64,000 nucleotides of DNA from Alopecurus myosuroides. Lineage: Eukaryota > Streptophyta > Magnoliopsida > Poales > Poaceae. Each line of letters starts with the position of its first letter. The first letter of the stretch is position 1. The stretch is taken from contig CM054058.1 of assembly GCA_028641055.1 (NCBI GenBank), positions 500,605,919-500,669,918 of the forward strand, read 5' to 3'. Positions 31,410 through 42,205 of this stretch are shown one piece after another. The translations under genes and the position numbers were made by a program. Below the pieces are notes generated by a model, which ran no database searches, was not told the origin of the DNA, and worked only from the letters and a program-made list of their open reading frames with translations.

Positions 31410-34400
31410 ATGGCTCGCGACGACAACGCTCGCGCCGGCTGGGCGGGGTCCGAGGTCACCGCCGAGGACTGCCAATGGCTGGTGAACACCCGGAGGGTTC
31501 CTCCCGGTGTTCGCTGCCGGCAGCCTGACGGCGAGCTCGTTCCGGCTCCGGAAGAGGGAGAGCACGTCGTCTTCCTCGCGCACTTCGCGCGAGGATTCGG
31601 GCTTCCAGCGTCGAACTTTCTCCGCTCCTTCCTCGACCACTACGGCCTCCAGATGCACCATCTGCCCCCGAACGCCGTCGTCTTCCTCTCCTACCACGCT
31701 GTGGTGTGCGAAGCCTTCCTCGGCGTTCGCCCCACGACGGAGACGTGGTCCAGGTACTTCTTCTTTCGCCAACAGAGCAAGGGCAAGAAGGACGGGGCGG
31801 ACACCAGCAGCCGGATAACCGAGACCGGCAGCGCCATGATGGTGCAGCGCCCTGGCACCAACCATCCGCGCATCAAGGGACTGGACTCCGTCCGCAAGTG
31901 GCAGAGGACGTTCCTGTACGTGAAGAACATGCCCGCCAAGAAGGGAGCCAAGGTGGAGGACAGAATCAATCTGCCCCCGTGGAGCAACCGAGCTCCTACC
32001 GGGCAGAACTGGAAGACCAAGCCGTCCGTCGACAGGAACCTGACGCAGATGGAGGAGCGCCTTGCCCATCTGATCGGAGAGGGGCTCAAGAGCGACGATC
32101 CAGTTGCCTGCTGGATCTCTAGGCGGGTGCTGCCGCTCCAGCAACGCGCCCACCCCATGTGCTACATGGGCGGCCCCCGCGATTCTACTCGGACAACCAC
32201 GTTCGAGCTCAGCAACGCGGACGTCGCCGCTCATGCGCGGTCCATCCTGACCACCGGCCTCAGAGACAATTGGCAGTATGGCTTCATCCCATACAGCCGT
32301 ACGAAGCCGATTGAACGGGTATGTACCTCTTACTCTGCTTCTTGCATACGCAATCCGAGTAGATAGCCTTCTCTCCCTGCTGCGACTAGCATTTGCACTC
32401 TGCGCCGAATAGGGCGCTTAACGGAACTGCTCAGGCTTAGTGTGCTTGGTGTTTGCACGCCTTGTCGGGTAGCATACTTAGGAGAATTGCTTAGGCTTAA
32501 TGTGCTTGGTGTTTGCACGCCTTGCCGAGTAGGACACAAAATAGCACTGCTTAGGCTTAATGTGCTTTGTGTTTGCACGCCTTGCCGAGTAGGACACTTA
32601 GCAAGTTTCCCTAGGCTTAGTGTGCTTTGTGTTTGCACGCCTAGTCGAGTAGGGTGCCTTTATGCTACTCGACTAACTTGTGATGTCTCTCTATTCTTCA
32701 GGTCCTTGATCGCCAGGTCGCTGAGAGCATGGAGCGCTTCGAGGACAACTGGTCGGAGGACCGAGAGGAGGACGACGAGGTCTCCTTCGAGACCGCGGAC
32801 AGGCTCAACCTCCCCCATGCTCAGACGGAGAAGCACCTCGTAGATGCGTCTGTTCGCGATTGGTCCGAGGATGACGACGAAGGTAATTGAGCTCATCCCG
32901 TCTGGTCGCAAGCCGTGCCACCCAATTTCCTCTTGTTTCTGAGCCGTTTTTCTTCTTCCGAACTTCACAGGCGGCGCTGATGCTGAAGAGGAGGACGAGG
33001 AGGAAAACGAGGAAGCCCTTGTCGTCAAGCCGCTCTCGATTGCTGCTCCTCTTACCCGCAAACGGACGGGTAGCGGTGCTCAGGAGCCCCCCGCCAAGAA
33101 GAAGAAGACGGCCGGGAAGACGACCAAGAAGACCGTGACGAGAGGGGGACGGACAATCCCTACCCGTAAAGGGTAAGCACTTTCTCCTTAGTTATGCGCC
33201 TCTGCTGCCGCGAATCCCCAATTCCCTTACTTCGTTGCTTCTTCTCGATTTCCTCTGTCCTTCTCTTTTTCCTGAACATGTTTCTTCCTTCAGAGCCCCC
33301 TTGAATGCTGACGCCGCTCTCGCGCCCACCAAGACTAAGAAGAAATCCGCCATTGACGTCGATAATCTCATCAACCTCGACGACGAGACTGAAGTCGCGG
33401 CGCAAGCCGGAGCGCGTGCGTCCTCTCCCCTGAAAGGGGACGACTCCGATGACGCTCGATACATGGACAGCGACGCCCACGACGCCGAGCAGGAGCAGCA
33501 GGCCCGCGCAGATCAAGAAGCGCGGGACGCTGATCGCGACGCAAGGCCACCTTCTCCTCCGGCCGCCACGACCGAGGAGAACCTAGAACAAGACCTCGAG
33601 AAGCACGATGACGATGCCGCCCTTGAGCGGCGAGAAGAGGACCAGGAGCAGCCAGCGACAAGGGCTGCTGAGCAAGACGACCCCGCGGCCCAGCCGCGGG
33701 TAGAAGGACAAGACGCCACACAGCAAGACCCCGCTGCCGGGCAGCGGGTTGAGACGGTGGATGAGACGGAGCAGTACCCTCTGAGCGACGCGCAACCAGA
33801 CGCCGCGCAGGGTAGCGCTCAGGCGGATGCTGCGCCGGATAGCGCACCCTTGGCGCCGCCTACCCAGCAGGGTGCTTCCTCCAGCGCGCCAACCTCTCCA
33901 CCAACAAAGAAAACCAAGACAACATCCAGCTCTCCGGCCAAGCAGCTTATCAAGAATATCAAGCAGGAAGCCGTTGACAAGAAGGCCGCTGAGAAGAAGG
34001 CTGCCGAGAAGCAGACCTCTGGGAACCAGGCCGCCGAGAAGCCAGCTGGCCAGTCAGAGGGCGCAGTCCGCAGGAATCCTTCGCGTAGCGGTACGCGTGG
34101 TGCTGCCACGATGCCGCCGCCAAGACCAACTGCCAGGCCCGGTCAGCTCACCATCCGCGAACCTGAAGCGGCTGCTGATACCGCCGCAGGATCCAGCTTC
34201 CCGGATCCACCCACCTTCCCACCTTATATGGTGAAGGTGAGCCAGCAGCATAGCATCCCATTGACCCCAGTCGAGAAGAAGCTTGCTATCAGGAGGGGAA
34301 AACAGGCCGCACCGGTGAACTCCAAGCCTCCAGCCAGGAACCAGGACCGATCCGTCTCGATCCACTCGCGCGAGGTTGCGGAAACTGAGATAACATCCAC

Positions 34401-36671
34401 GGGCCTCGAGCAGATATTCGACCGGGTTGGATTCATCGATGCTGAGTGGGACAGCGACGTCCTCGGCAACACGAACTGGCACGGCACATCTTTGGGTGAT
34501 CTGGACCACATGCGCGTCGACTGGAACAAGGCAGACATGGGTTATAAACCCATGACTATTGCATCCAACACCAGCACACTCGCCGCCAAGCTCTTCGTCC
34601 ATCGCAAGGCCGCGGAGGATATTGAACAGACCTACGCGGTAAGCTTTGCTCCTCCGTCCCGAGTTGCATTTTCCTTCTCTTCTATTCTTTTGCTTCTTCT
34701 TACCCATCTCCCAGTCCCCGAGATTCTGGCCGAGTAGACGGGTGCTCAACCGAGTTGCCGCCTACTCGGGTTGAATCTTCCCGATTTTTTCTGATTCTTT
34801 TTCTCTCTTCCTCTCAGAACTGCCTTCTGAAAAGAACCAACCTGTACCGGCGACTGCTATGGAACCACAGCATTGCTAGGAGGCGCCTCGAGGCCCTGGA
34901 AAAGGAGCTCAAGTCTGCCGAGGCATCGGATAAGGAAGTCATGGACAACGCCCTCAAGCTTTCCGAGATCGAGAGTGAGCTTTTAGCTACGCGGTTCCCG
35001 CGTTTTGTGTTTACGCCCGCTATTGCTTTCTGCTCTGACCAACTCCTTTCTGCAGGCAAGTTCAAGACCCTGGCCGAGGAGCACTCCAACTGCCGCGCCT
35101 TCGTCGAGAGCGGCCAAACCACAATCAAGAGGCTGGAAGGTGAGTTGGTGTTCTTCTCGGCTTGTTTTCTTGCTTTCATCTTTGCTACTCTGCTGACCGT
35201 GCTTTGCTTTTCACAGAAGATCATAAGAAGTTTGTCGAAGAGCATCTCGACTGCCTCAAGCCCGCTGAGGTGCAGGCGCAGATTGCAACCCTTGAGGCGG
35301 AATTCAAGAAAAGGCATCTCGCCGAGTTGAAACCACTGCAGGACCAGGTGCGAACTGCTCTCAAGAAAGCCACTGATCTAGCTACCGAGAGAGACAACGC
35401 GGTGGCCGAGAAGAAAAAGGCCGAAACGGCAGCCACAGCCAAGCGACAGGCTCTCGAGCTGGAATGCAAGTCGCTGAAGGAGAGCAACGCGGATCTTTTG
35501 CTCCAGCTGGCGCAGTTCCGGAAGGTGGAAGAGAAGCATGTTGCTGACGAAGAATCATGGAAGAAAAAGCTGCAGGCGCTACTCTTCGACCTGAACAGTA
35601 AGTGCTTTCTTCTCCGCCCTTCTCTTGTTTCTTGCGCTTCTCCGCTGCTCGGTTTATTTTTCTACTCGGCTTCTGTTTCTGATCTTCTCAATAGCTTTTT
35701 CAGAAATCTTCCCCGACCTCGAGTCATCTTGTAAGCCTGCCTTGGCGAAGGCCCGAGCAGCTCGCATTGAGAAGGGCGAACCCATGGACACCAAGGCAGA
35801 GATCGAGGACAGCATCACGGTCATGCAGGGGCAGCTTCAGCGCTTAAGTGGTGTGGGCACCGATCTGGTGCGCACTGCATTCAAGCTCCATGAGGTGTTC
35901 TGGCCTGAAGACTCCGCGCCAAAAACTATCCGCGGACTTGCCGCGAAGCTCAATGGCGTGAAGGCCGAGCTGAAGAAATGGAGGGCGTCCGGAGCTCGGG
36001 CAGGCGCTGATATGATGCTGCTGTTCATCACCAGCTGGTATGAGAACCTCAACTTGCAGGTTGTCCGCGAGATGCGTGAGGACTCCAAGTGGGAGACGGA
36101 CTCCGACTGCGTGGCTCTCCGCCAGGCCGTCGCGTACGAGGTCGCCCAGTACGCAAGCACCGCGCGCTTCATCGACGGTCTCACCGAGCCTGACACCGAG
36201 GTGGACGAAGGCGACGATGATGAAGAAGAGGACTCCACCGAGTCTGACCTGGGCAGCTTCGAGAGTGATCGCTACAAGGCCGGGAAGGGGAAGGCCGCGG
36301 TCGTCGCGGACAGCGAGGAGGAGGCCGAGAGCGTGGATATGGTGATCGACACCGCGGCCCTCGAGTTCGGCACCTCCTCAGGTGCGGCTCTCGACGACAC
36401 GGCGCGGCTCCTCGCTCAAACTGCGGCCTCCATCTCGGTGGCCACTGCCACCTCCGAGCAGGCTGCTACCGAGCCGGATGCTGACGCCGCGAAGACTGAC
36501 GCCGCCAGCTCGGAGGCTGATGCTGCTAAGGCCAACGCTGAAGCTGAAACCGACAAGGCCAATGCTGATGATGAAGCCACCAAGGCCAATGCTGACGACG
36601 AAGCCACCAAGGCCAATGCTGACGATGAAGCCACCAAGGCCAGCGCCGAGAACACTGCTGCTTCTACCTGA
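31410..36671 (+). CDS. Tat-2 antisense gene (aORF), eight exons, predicted 1408 aa
   Basis: Exons: 31410-32318, 32702-32882, 32971-33172, 33294-34638, 34818-34974, 35056-35139, 35217-35597, 35704-36671. All seven introns are GT-AG, and the joined coding length is 4227 bases, an exact multiple of three ending in TGA. Exon 1 carries the domain known in grass databases as the putative gypsy-type transposon protein (Pfam PF04195), with FARGFGLPASNFLRSFLDHYGLQ and LPPNAVVFLSYHAVVCEAFLG. Exons 2-4 are acidic, Lys- and Ala-rich and probably disordered. Exons 5-7 are strongly coiled-coil. Exon 8 has a helical domain (WPEDSAPKTIRGLAAKLNG, ELKKWRASGARAGADM) and an acidic tail with KANADDEAT repeats. 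Antisense ORFs are known in Tat elements; function unknown. Intact although the sense gag-pol is broken. Confidence 0.85.
32431..32665 (+). repeat. 60-bp tandem repeat in intron 1 of the Tat-2 antisense gene
   Basis: Four units starting at 32431, 32491, 32551 and 32611, each with AGGCTTA(G/A)TGTGCTT followed by GTGTTTGCACGCC and a CGAGTAG or CGGGTAG. Exact 60-base period. Confidence 0.85.
36540..36660 (+). repeat. 27-bp coding repeat at the C-terminus of the Tat-2 antisense protein
   Basis: Three near-perfect units encode KANADDEAT, preceded and followed by degenerate units, within exon 8. Typical slippage expansion in an acidic low-complexity tail. Confidence 0.8.
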
Positions 36672-37343
36672 CTACTTCCTGCAACTTTATTCTCGAAACT
36701 TTTATCAGATCCCCGGGATGCCGGGTGCAGATGTATCGAAACAATTATCCTTGTCGTTTGCTACTCAGTTTTATTCACGTTTGATATTTAACTTAGTCAA
36801 TTTGAGCAACTTTGGCTCGAATGCCGGGTTGCGTTATCATGCGAGTCCCCGAGTTGCATTTCTTATTCGCTCTTCCTTTTTATCTCAGCTCTTACCCGCA
36901 ACTTGTTGCTTTTTTGGTATTCGAGTCACAAGAATTCAAAGTTGGAGTTGCAAATACTTAGCCACTTAGAAATACTCATAGTAACGCAGCCCACCACTTA
37001 GCCGAGAAGGAGTTAACAAGAAACAACAGTAAAAGACATCCTACTCGGTTCCTGCACTTTTTCTTTCCTTAGTAATTTTTCTTGTGCTCATTGACCTTTT
37101 GCTTGTTCTCTTGCTTGCCATGAAGCCGGGTTTCGGACAGCAGCAGAGTCGAAGAGTTGGCATGTAGGTTTAAACACAGTACTAGATGTACTCGTGAAAT
37201 TTTAAGCAGAGCAACCGAGTGGACAAAAGTAAAGCCGGGTAGGAACACACAGAGCAAGTTTAGGCGAGGGCAGTCCCCGAGCTGAATTTCAGATTGCAGG
37301 GTAGAATTTTAACTCGGATAAGAGAGTACATACACATCTTTGC
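36672..37343. other. Spacer between converging antisense gene and Tat-2 pol
   Basis: No gene. The antisense gene (plus) and pol (minus) end toward each other here, so both transcripts should terminate in or beyond it. GCAGTCCCCGAG at 37270-37281 is the same string that forms the PPT beside the 3' LTR at 30719. Confidence 0.65.
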
Positions 37344-39711
37344 TCACGAATGAAAGCGACGAAGTAGGGCTACATTCCAAGGGCGCTTGGATTCCTCTCC
37401 AGCTTTATCTGCCCTGTTCTCCTGTGATGGACGCATGTCCACGAGATAATAGGCATCATTGTGCAGCGCTTTGCTCACAATGAAGGGCCCTTCCCATGGA
37501 GGAGACAATTTGTGCATCCCGGCTGTGCGTTGCACAAGCCTGAGGACCATGTCTCCTTCTCGGAAAACCCTTGGGTTCACCTTTCGGCTATGATAACGCC
37601 GCAGGCTTTGCTGGTAGATAGCCGAACGTGACAGAGTGAGCTCTCTTGCTTCTTCGAGCAGGTCAACGTCGTCTTCTCGAGCTTCTCTCGCCTCTACCTC
37701 AGTGTAGAGGGTTACTCGAGGGGAGTCATGCTCTAAGTCTATTGGCAACACGGCCTCAGCCCCGTATACCAAGAAGAATGGCGTGTAGCCGGTTGACCGG
37801 TTAGGGGTAGTCCTTAGACTCCACAACACCGCTGGCAACTCGTCTAGCCAACACCCAGGTGTTTTCAGCAATGGCTCAATCAGCCTTGGCTTTATGCCTG
37901 CCAGTACCATGCCGTTTGCTCTTTCCACTTGCCCATTGGAGGCGGGATGCGCAACAGATGCAACATCTAGTCGGATGTGCTTATCTCTGCAGAACCGCAC
38001 CATTGCCCCCTCTGCGAAATTTGTGCCGTTGTCGGTGATGATGCTGTGCGGGTAGCCGTATCTCAGGATCACATCCTTTAAGAATCTCACGGCTGTAGCT
38101 CCATCGCACTTCCGAATAGGCTTCACTTCAATCCACTTGGTGAACTTGTCCACCATGACCAAGATGTGTGTCATGTTGCCTTTAGCCGGCTTGAAGGGGC
38201 CAACCATATCCAGGCACCATACGGCAAACGGCCATGTGATAGGAATTGTCTTCAACTCGGAAGCAGGCATGTGAATCTTACTCGCGAACATCTGGCAGCC
38301 ATTGCACTTCCTCACGATGTCTTCAGCTTGCTGCAGAGCTGTGAGCCAGTAGAAGCCATGCCGAAAAGCTTTCTTGACCAATGCCCGAGAAGAGGCGTGG
38401 TGCCCGCATTCTCCTTGGTGTATTTCCAACAGAATTTCTCCTCCTTCTTCTGGGTCCACACAACGTTGCAGCACGCCGGTGGCACTTCTTTTGTGCAGCA
38501 CATCTCTGAATATAGTGTAGCCCTTGGATCTTCTCTGAATCTGCCTTGCGGCCACCTCATCTTCTGGCAGAGTACCGTCCTTTAGAAAGGATAATATGGG
38601 CATGGCCCAACTCGGTGTCTCCCGTGTGGGAAACACTGGTTCGTCCACTTCCATTGGGACAGGCATCTCTGGCTGCTCTTTAGGGTTGGGAGCACTTCTC
38701 TGGAGCCCAGAACGATTGGCAAGGACCTCCTCAATGAATGCGACAGTCCCCGGGTTAAGGACAGCAGTCCCCGAGTATGGAGTGGCAGTCCCCGAGTAGG
38801 GAGCAGCAGTCCCCGAGTAGGGAGCGGCAGTCCCCGAGTAGGGAGCGGCAGTCCCCGAGTAGGGAGCGGCAGTCCCCGGGTTCTCTGTTGCATTCTCCCA
38901 GTCAATCTCCATTGGAACGGATTCTTCACTTGGCAGAGAAGGAACAAATATGGATTCCGAGTTGGGAGAAGGCTTGATGGATGGCTTCCTCAAGTGCTCC
39001 AAGGCAACTCCCGCCGGGATGGATTGCCGAGAAGATCCCAACTTGGACAGCTCGTCTGCCGCTTCGTTCTCTGCTCGGTGAATGTGCTGGAACTCGCAGC
39101 CTTCGAAGAATCCAGTCATAGACTGTACCAGGAAGCGATATGATGCCATGTTGGCATCTAGAGCATCCCAAGTGCCAGAGACTTGCTGCACCACCAGATC
39201 TGAATCTCCATAGCATATAATGCGCTGCACGCCAACCTCCTTGGCTACTCGCAAGCCATGCACCACTGCCTCGTACTCTGCTACGTTGTTGGACGCCTTG
39301 AAATGAATCTGCAGCACGTACTTGAGTTGATCTCGCTTGGGTGACGTAAGCACTACGCCAGCACCAAGGCCTTCCTTCACCTTCGAGCCATCAAAGTGCA
39401 TCTTCCAGTAATTGGAAACTGGAGCAGGAGGTTCGTACTGCACCTCAGCCCAATCCACCAGAAACTCCGCCAGAATCTGAGACTTGATGGCTTCTCTTCT
39501 CGCATACGCGGGTGCGTACGCGGCCAGCTCGATTGCCCACTTGGCTACTCGACCACTCGCCTCCTTGTTGCCCATGATATCCGAGATGGGAGCAGAGCTC
39601 ACAACCGTGATAGGATGCTCTTGGAAGTAATGCTTTAGCTTCTTGGCGCCCAGGTACACGCCATAGGTCATCTTCTGGTAATGCGGGTAGTTCTGCTTGG
39701 AGCTGGACAAG
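37344..39711 (-). CDS. pol: Tat-2 RNase H and integrase
   Basis: Open frame downstream of a one-base insertion near 39711. RNase H motifs MHFDGSKVKEGLGAG, YGDSDLVVQQ and ENEAADELSKLG; then a tether with GTAAPYS repeats (38741-38908); integrase zinc finger with HQGECGHHAS and CNGCQ near 38280-38440; core with CLDMVGPF, ITDNGTNFAEG and NGQVERANG (38200-37910); C-terminal tail through WNVALLRRFHS. Catalytic residues appear present. The upstream frameshift means it would not be made from the gag-pro-pol reading frame as it stands. Confidence 0.9.
38741..38908 (-). repeat. 21-bp minisatellite in Tat-2 pol encoding GTAAPYS
   Basis: Eight units of 21 bases, plus-strand form (C/T)GGCAGTCCCCGAGTAGGGAG. 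Being a multiple of three it keeps the frame and encodes tandem GTAAPYS between RNase H and integrase. Each unit holds GCAGTCCCCGAG, the PPT string of this element, or a close variant. Confidence 0.9.
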
Positions 39712-40854
39712 CACTTCACTGAGGTAGTATACTGGGCGCTGCACACTCTTGCCTTCTTCTTCTCGCTCCACCACAATCACCACACTGACTACTCGGTTAG
39801 TGGCAGCAATGTACAGCAGCATTGGCTCCTTGGGTAGCGGACTAGCCAAGATGGGAGCGCTAGCCAGCATTGCCTTCAGCTCGTTGAATGCCACATCCGC
39901 TTGCGGAGTCCAGACAAACTTGTCACTTTTCTTCATCAGCTGGTACAGAGGCAGGGCCTTCTCGCCCATTCGGCCCAGGAAACGGCTCAGAGATGCCAAG
40001 CAACCAGTGAATTTTTGCACATCCTTCAGGGATCTCGGCAAAGACATGCTCTCAATAGCTTTTATCTTTGAAGGATTGGCTTCAATGCCCCGACTAGACA
40101 CCAGGAAGCCGAGTAGCTTGCCAGCCGGGACACCAAAGGTGCATTTACTCGGGTTCAGCTTCATTTTGTACTTGCGCAGGTTAGCAAAGGTTTCCTCAAG
40201 GTCGGCAAGCAGAGTATGTGTTTTATTCGTTTTGATGACAATGTCATCTACGTACACCTGCACATTCTTGCCGAGCTGATCGTGCAAGCATTTCTGCATG
40301 CATCTCTGATAGGTTGCACCCGCATTCCTCAAGCCAAAACACATGACACGATAGCAATAAGCCCCGTACGGGGTAATGAAAGCAGTCTTTATTTGATCAG
40401 CAGGATTGAGAGCTATCTGGTGGAAACCAGAGTAGGCATCTATGAAAGACAGCAGTTCACAACCAGCAGTGGAATCGATCACCTGATCGATGCGAGGTAG
40501 CGGGAAGGGATCCTTGGGGCATGCCTTGTTCAAGTCGGTGTAGTCGACACACATGCGCCATGCAGTAGCAGCCTTGGGATCCTCCTTCTTCTTCTCGACC
40601 ATGACCGGGTTGGCTAGCCAATCCGGGTGCAGCACCTCCATGATGAAATTGCTTATCAGCAACTTGGTGATCTGGTCGCCAATGGCCTTCCTTCTCTCAT
40701 CTCCGAAGCGGCGCATAGCCTGCTTCACTGGCTTGGCGTCAGGACGCACATGTAAAGAGTGCTCAACCAACTCCCTCGGGACTCCTGGTAAATCTTCATT
40801 GGACCAGGCGAATACGTCCCGATTCTCACGGAGGAAGTGGATGAGCTCGCTTTC
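39712..40854 (-). CDS. pol: Tat-2 reverse transcriptase
   Basis: Directly follows the UAG at 40855-40857 in the protease frame. RT motifs: LNKACPKDPFPLPRID near 40520, FIDAYSGFHQI, FGLRNAGATYQR, and the catalytic YVDDIVIK near 40240. The frame is correct to YYLSEVL, then a single extra base near 39711 throws RNase H and integrase into another frame. Confidence 0.9.
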
Positions 40855-40857
40855 CTA
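40855..40857 (-). promoter_or_regulatory. Tat-2 in-frame UAG between protease and RT
   Basis: Context GAG AAA UAG GAA AGC G. Same position relative to protease and RT, and the same downstream seven bases, as the UAG of Tat-1. Confidence 0.65.
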
Positions 40858-41700
40858 TTTCTCCGCCAACCCGGAGCCAATGATGGCTACGCGGTCGGGG
40901 AACTCAGGGTCGACCTGGACCTTCTTGGTCTCTTGAGACGCTTGGAACGCGGTCCCGTGCTGCGTACTCGGCACGCCCTGCGCACCAGCTTGCGCGGATT
41001 GCGCCATAGCCACCACCTCGTACATCTTTTTCTTCTCGGCAGCAATCACCATGGACTCCGCCAACTGAGAACCAGCAGAGGCACACTCCATGGACTTCTT
41101 GTAATCACCAGAGATGGTAATCACGCCATTGGGACCAGGGATCTTCATCTTCAGATATGCCGTGTGGGTAGAGGCCATGAACTTGCTCAGAGCGGGCCTG
41201 CCGAGTAGAGCGTGATAGGGGCTCTGATGATCAACCACCTCGAACTGCAGGCGCTCTGTGCGGCAGTTCTCCCTTGTGCCGAATAGCACATCTATCCACA
41301 CTCGGCCAATCGGGTTGCACGAGACTCCCGGCACAATGCCATGGAAGGTGGTCTTGCTGGGTAGCAGCATGTTCTCGGCCAGCCCAAGCTTCTCGAGTGT
41401 GTCTTTGTACACAATGTTGATGCTGCTGCCGTTGTCGATCAGCACCTTGCTGAACCTCACATTCTTCTCGGGACCCAAGAAGGTAGGATCCACCACCAAA
41501 GCGTAGCTACCCGGGTTGGGCATCACCTTGGGATGATCTACTCGGGACCACTTGATCTCTTGGTTGCACCAATGCATATAGTGAGGAACTGCAGGGATCA
41601 CGGCATTGACCTCCATGGCACGCCTGTGCTGTGACTGCTTGTCGACTGGCTCAGAAGTGAAGATCATGTAGCTCTCATGGTGCTCTTGGTACTGGTTGCG
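40855..41700 (-). pseudogene. pro: Tat-2 protease segment
   Basis: Open from about 41667 to the UAG. Starts MIFTSEPVDKQSQHRRAMEV, a block conserved before Tat proteases, then the active site VLIDNGSSINIVY near 41405 and LLGRPALSKFMA near 41180. Out of frame with the preceding gag block (41664-42203), so the gag-protease fusion is broken in this copy. Confidence 0.8.
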
Positions 41701-42205
41701 GCCTCCGCCCTCATTGTTGCCGTTGTTGTTGTTGCCTGGTAGTTGTTGTTGCCTCTGTTGTTGTTGCGGTTGTAGTTGTTGTTGTTGTTGCGGTAGCTCT
41801 CATTGTTGAAGTGACGGTTGGCTCCTAAAGCCACTTGGTTCACGTTTTCTCTTCTCGGAAACACTGGCGGCCGAGCTGCGGGTGCGCGAGCAGGCTGCAC
41901 ATTGGCATTTGCAGCTGGCAGAGGAGGAGGAGGAGGCAAGCCTTCATTCTTGATCAGATCCCACCACTCGCACTGTCGGGTAGTGTGGTTAGCAGGCCTT
42001 GAGGGGTGCTGAGTGTGGAAACTGCATGGGCCATCCTTCATGTCGTCAAAGACGAACTTCCTCGGCTGCTCCGAGTTGCCGCTACCCGACTGAGGAGCAC
42101 GGAAAGGTTTCTTGTTGCCTTGGCCCTGGTTCTGGTTCTGCCCGTAGGCTCCAGCAGGTTTCTGCCTTTGGCTACCCCCAGCTCCAACAGCCACTGCGTT
42201 CACCT
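41664..42205 (-). pseudogene. gag: Tat-2 gag C-terminal block, frameshifted
   Basis: Frame entered by a shift at about 42205, where the main gag frame hits TGA. Contains CSFHTQHPSRPANHTTRQC (Cys/His-rich, zinc-knuckle-like) near 42010 and an Asn-rich stretch encoded by a GTT-type microsatellite at 41710-41795. A second frame change near 41670 leads to the protease. Confidence 0.75.
41710..41795. repeat. GTT/AAC microsatellite in Tat-2 gag
   Basis: Interrupted GTTGTT runs on the plus strand, reading as poly-Asn with Tyr and Arg on the coding strand. Indel-prone, and close to the gag/protease frame change. Confidence 0.8.

Noticed and set aside
32431..32665. CRISPR-like or satellite array
   Set aside because: Only four contiguous degenerate 60-base units within an intron.
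33371..33847. Long minus-strand open frames opposite the antisense gene
   Set aside because: GC-rich shadows of exon 4; no domain and no splice or start context.
38741..38908. CRISPR-like array
   Set aside because: Units are contiguous 21-base coding repeats without spacers, in a plant retrotransposon.
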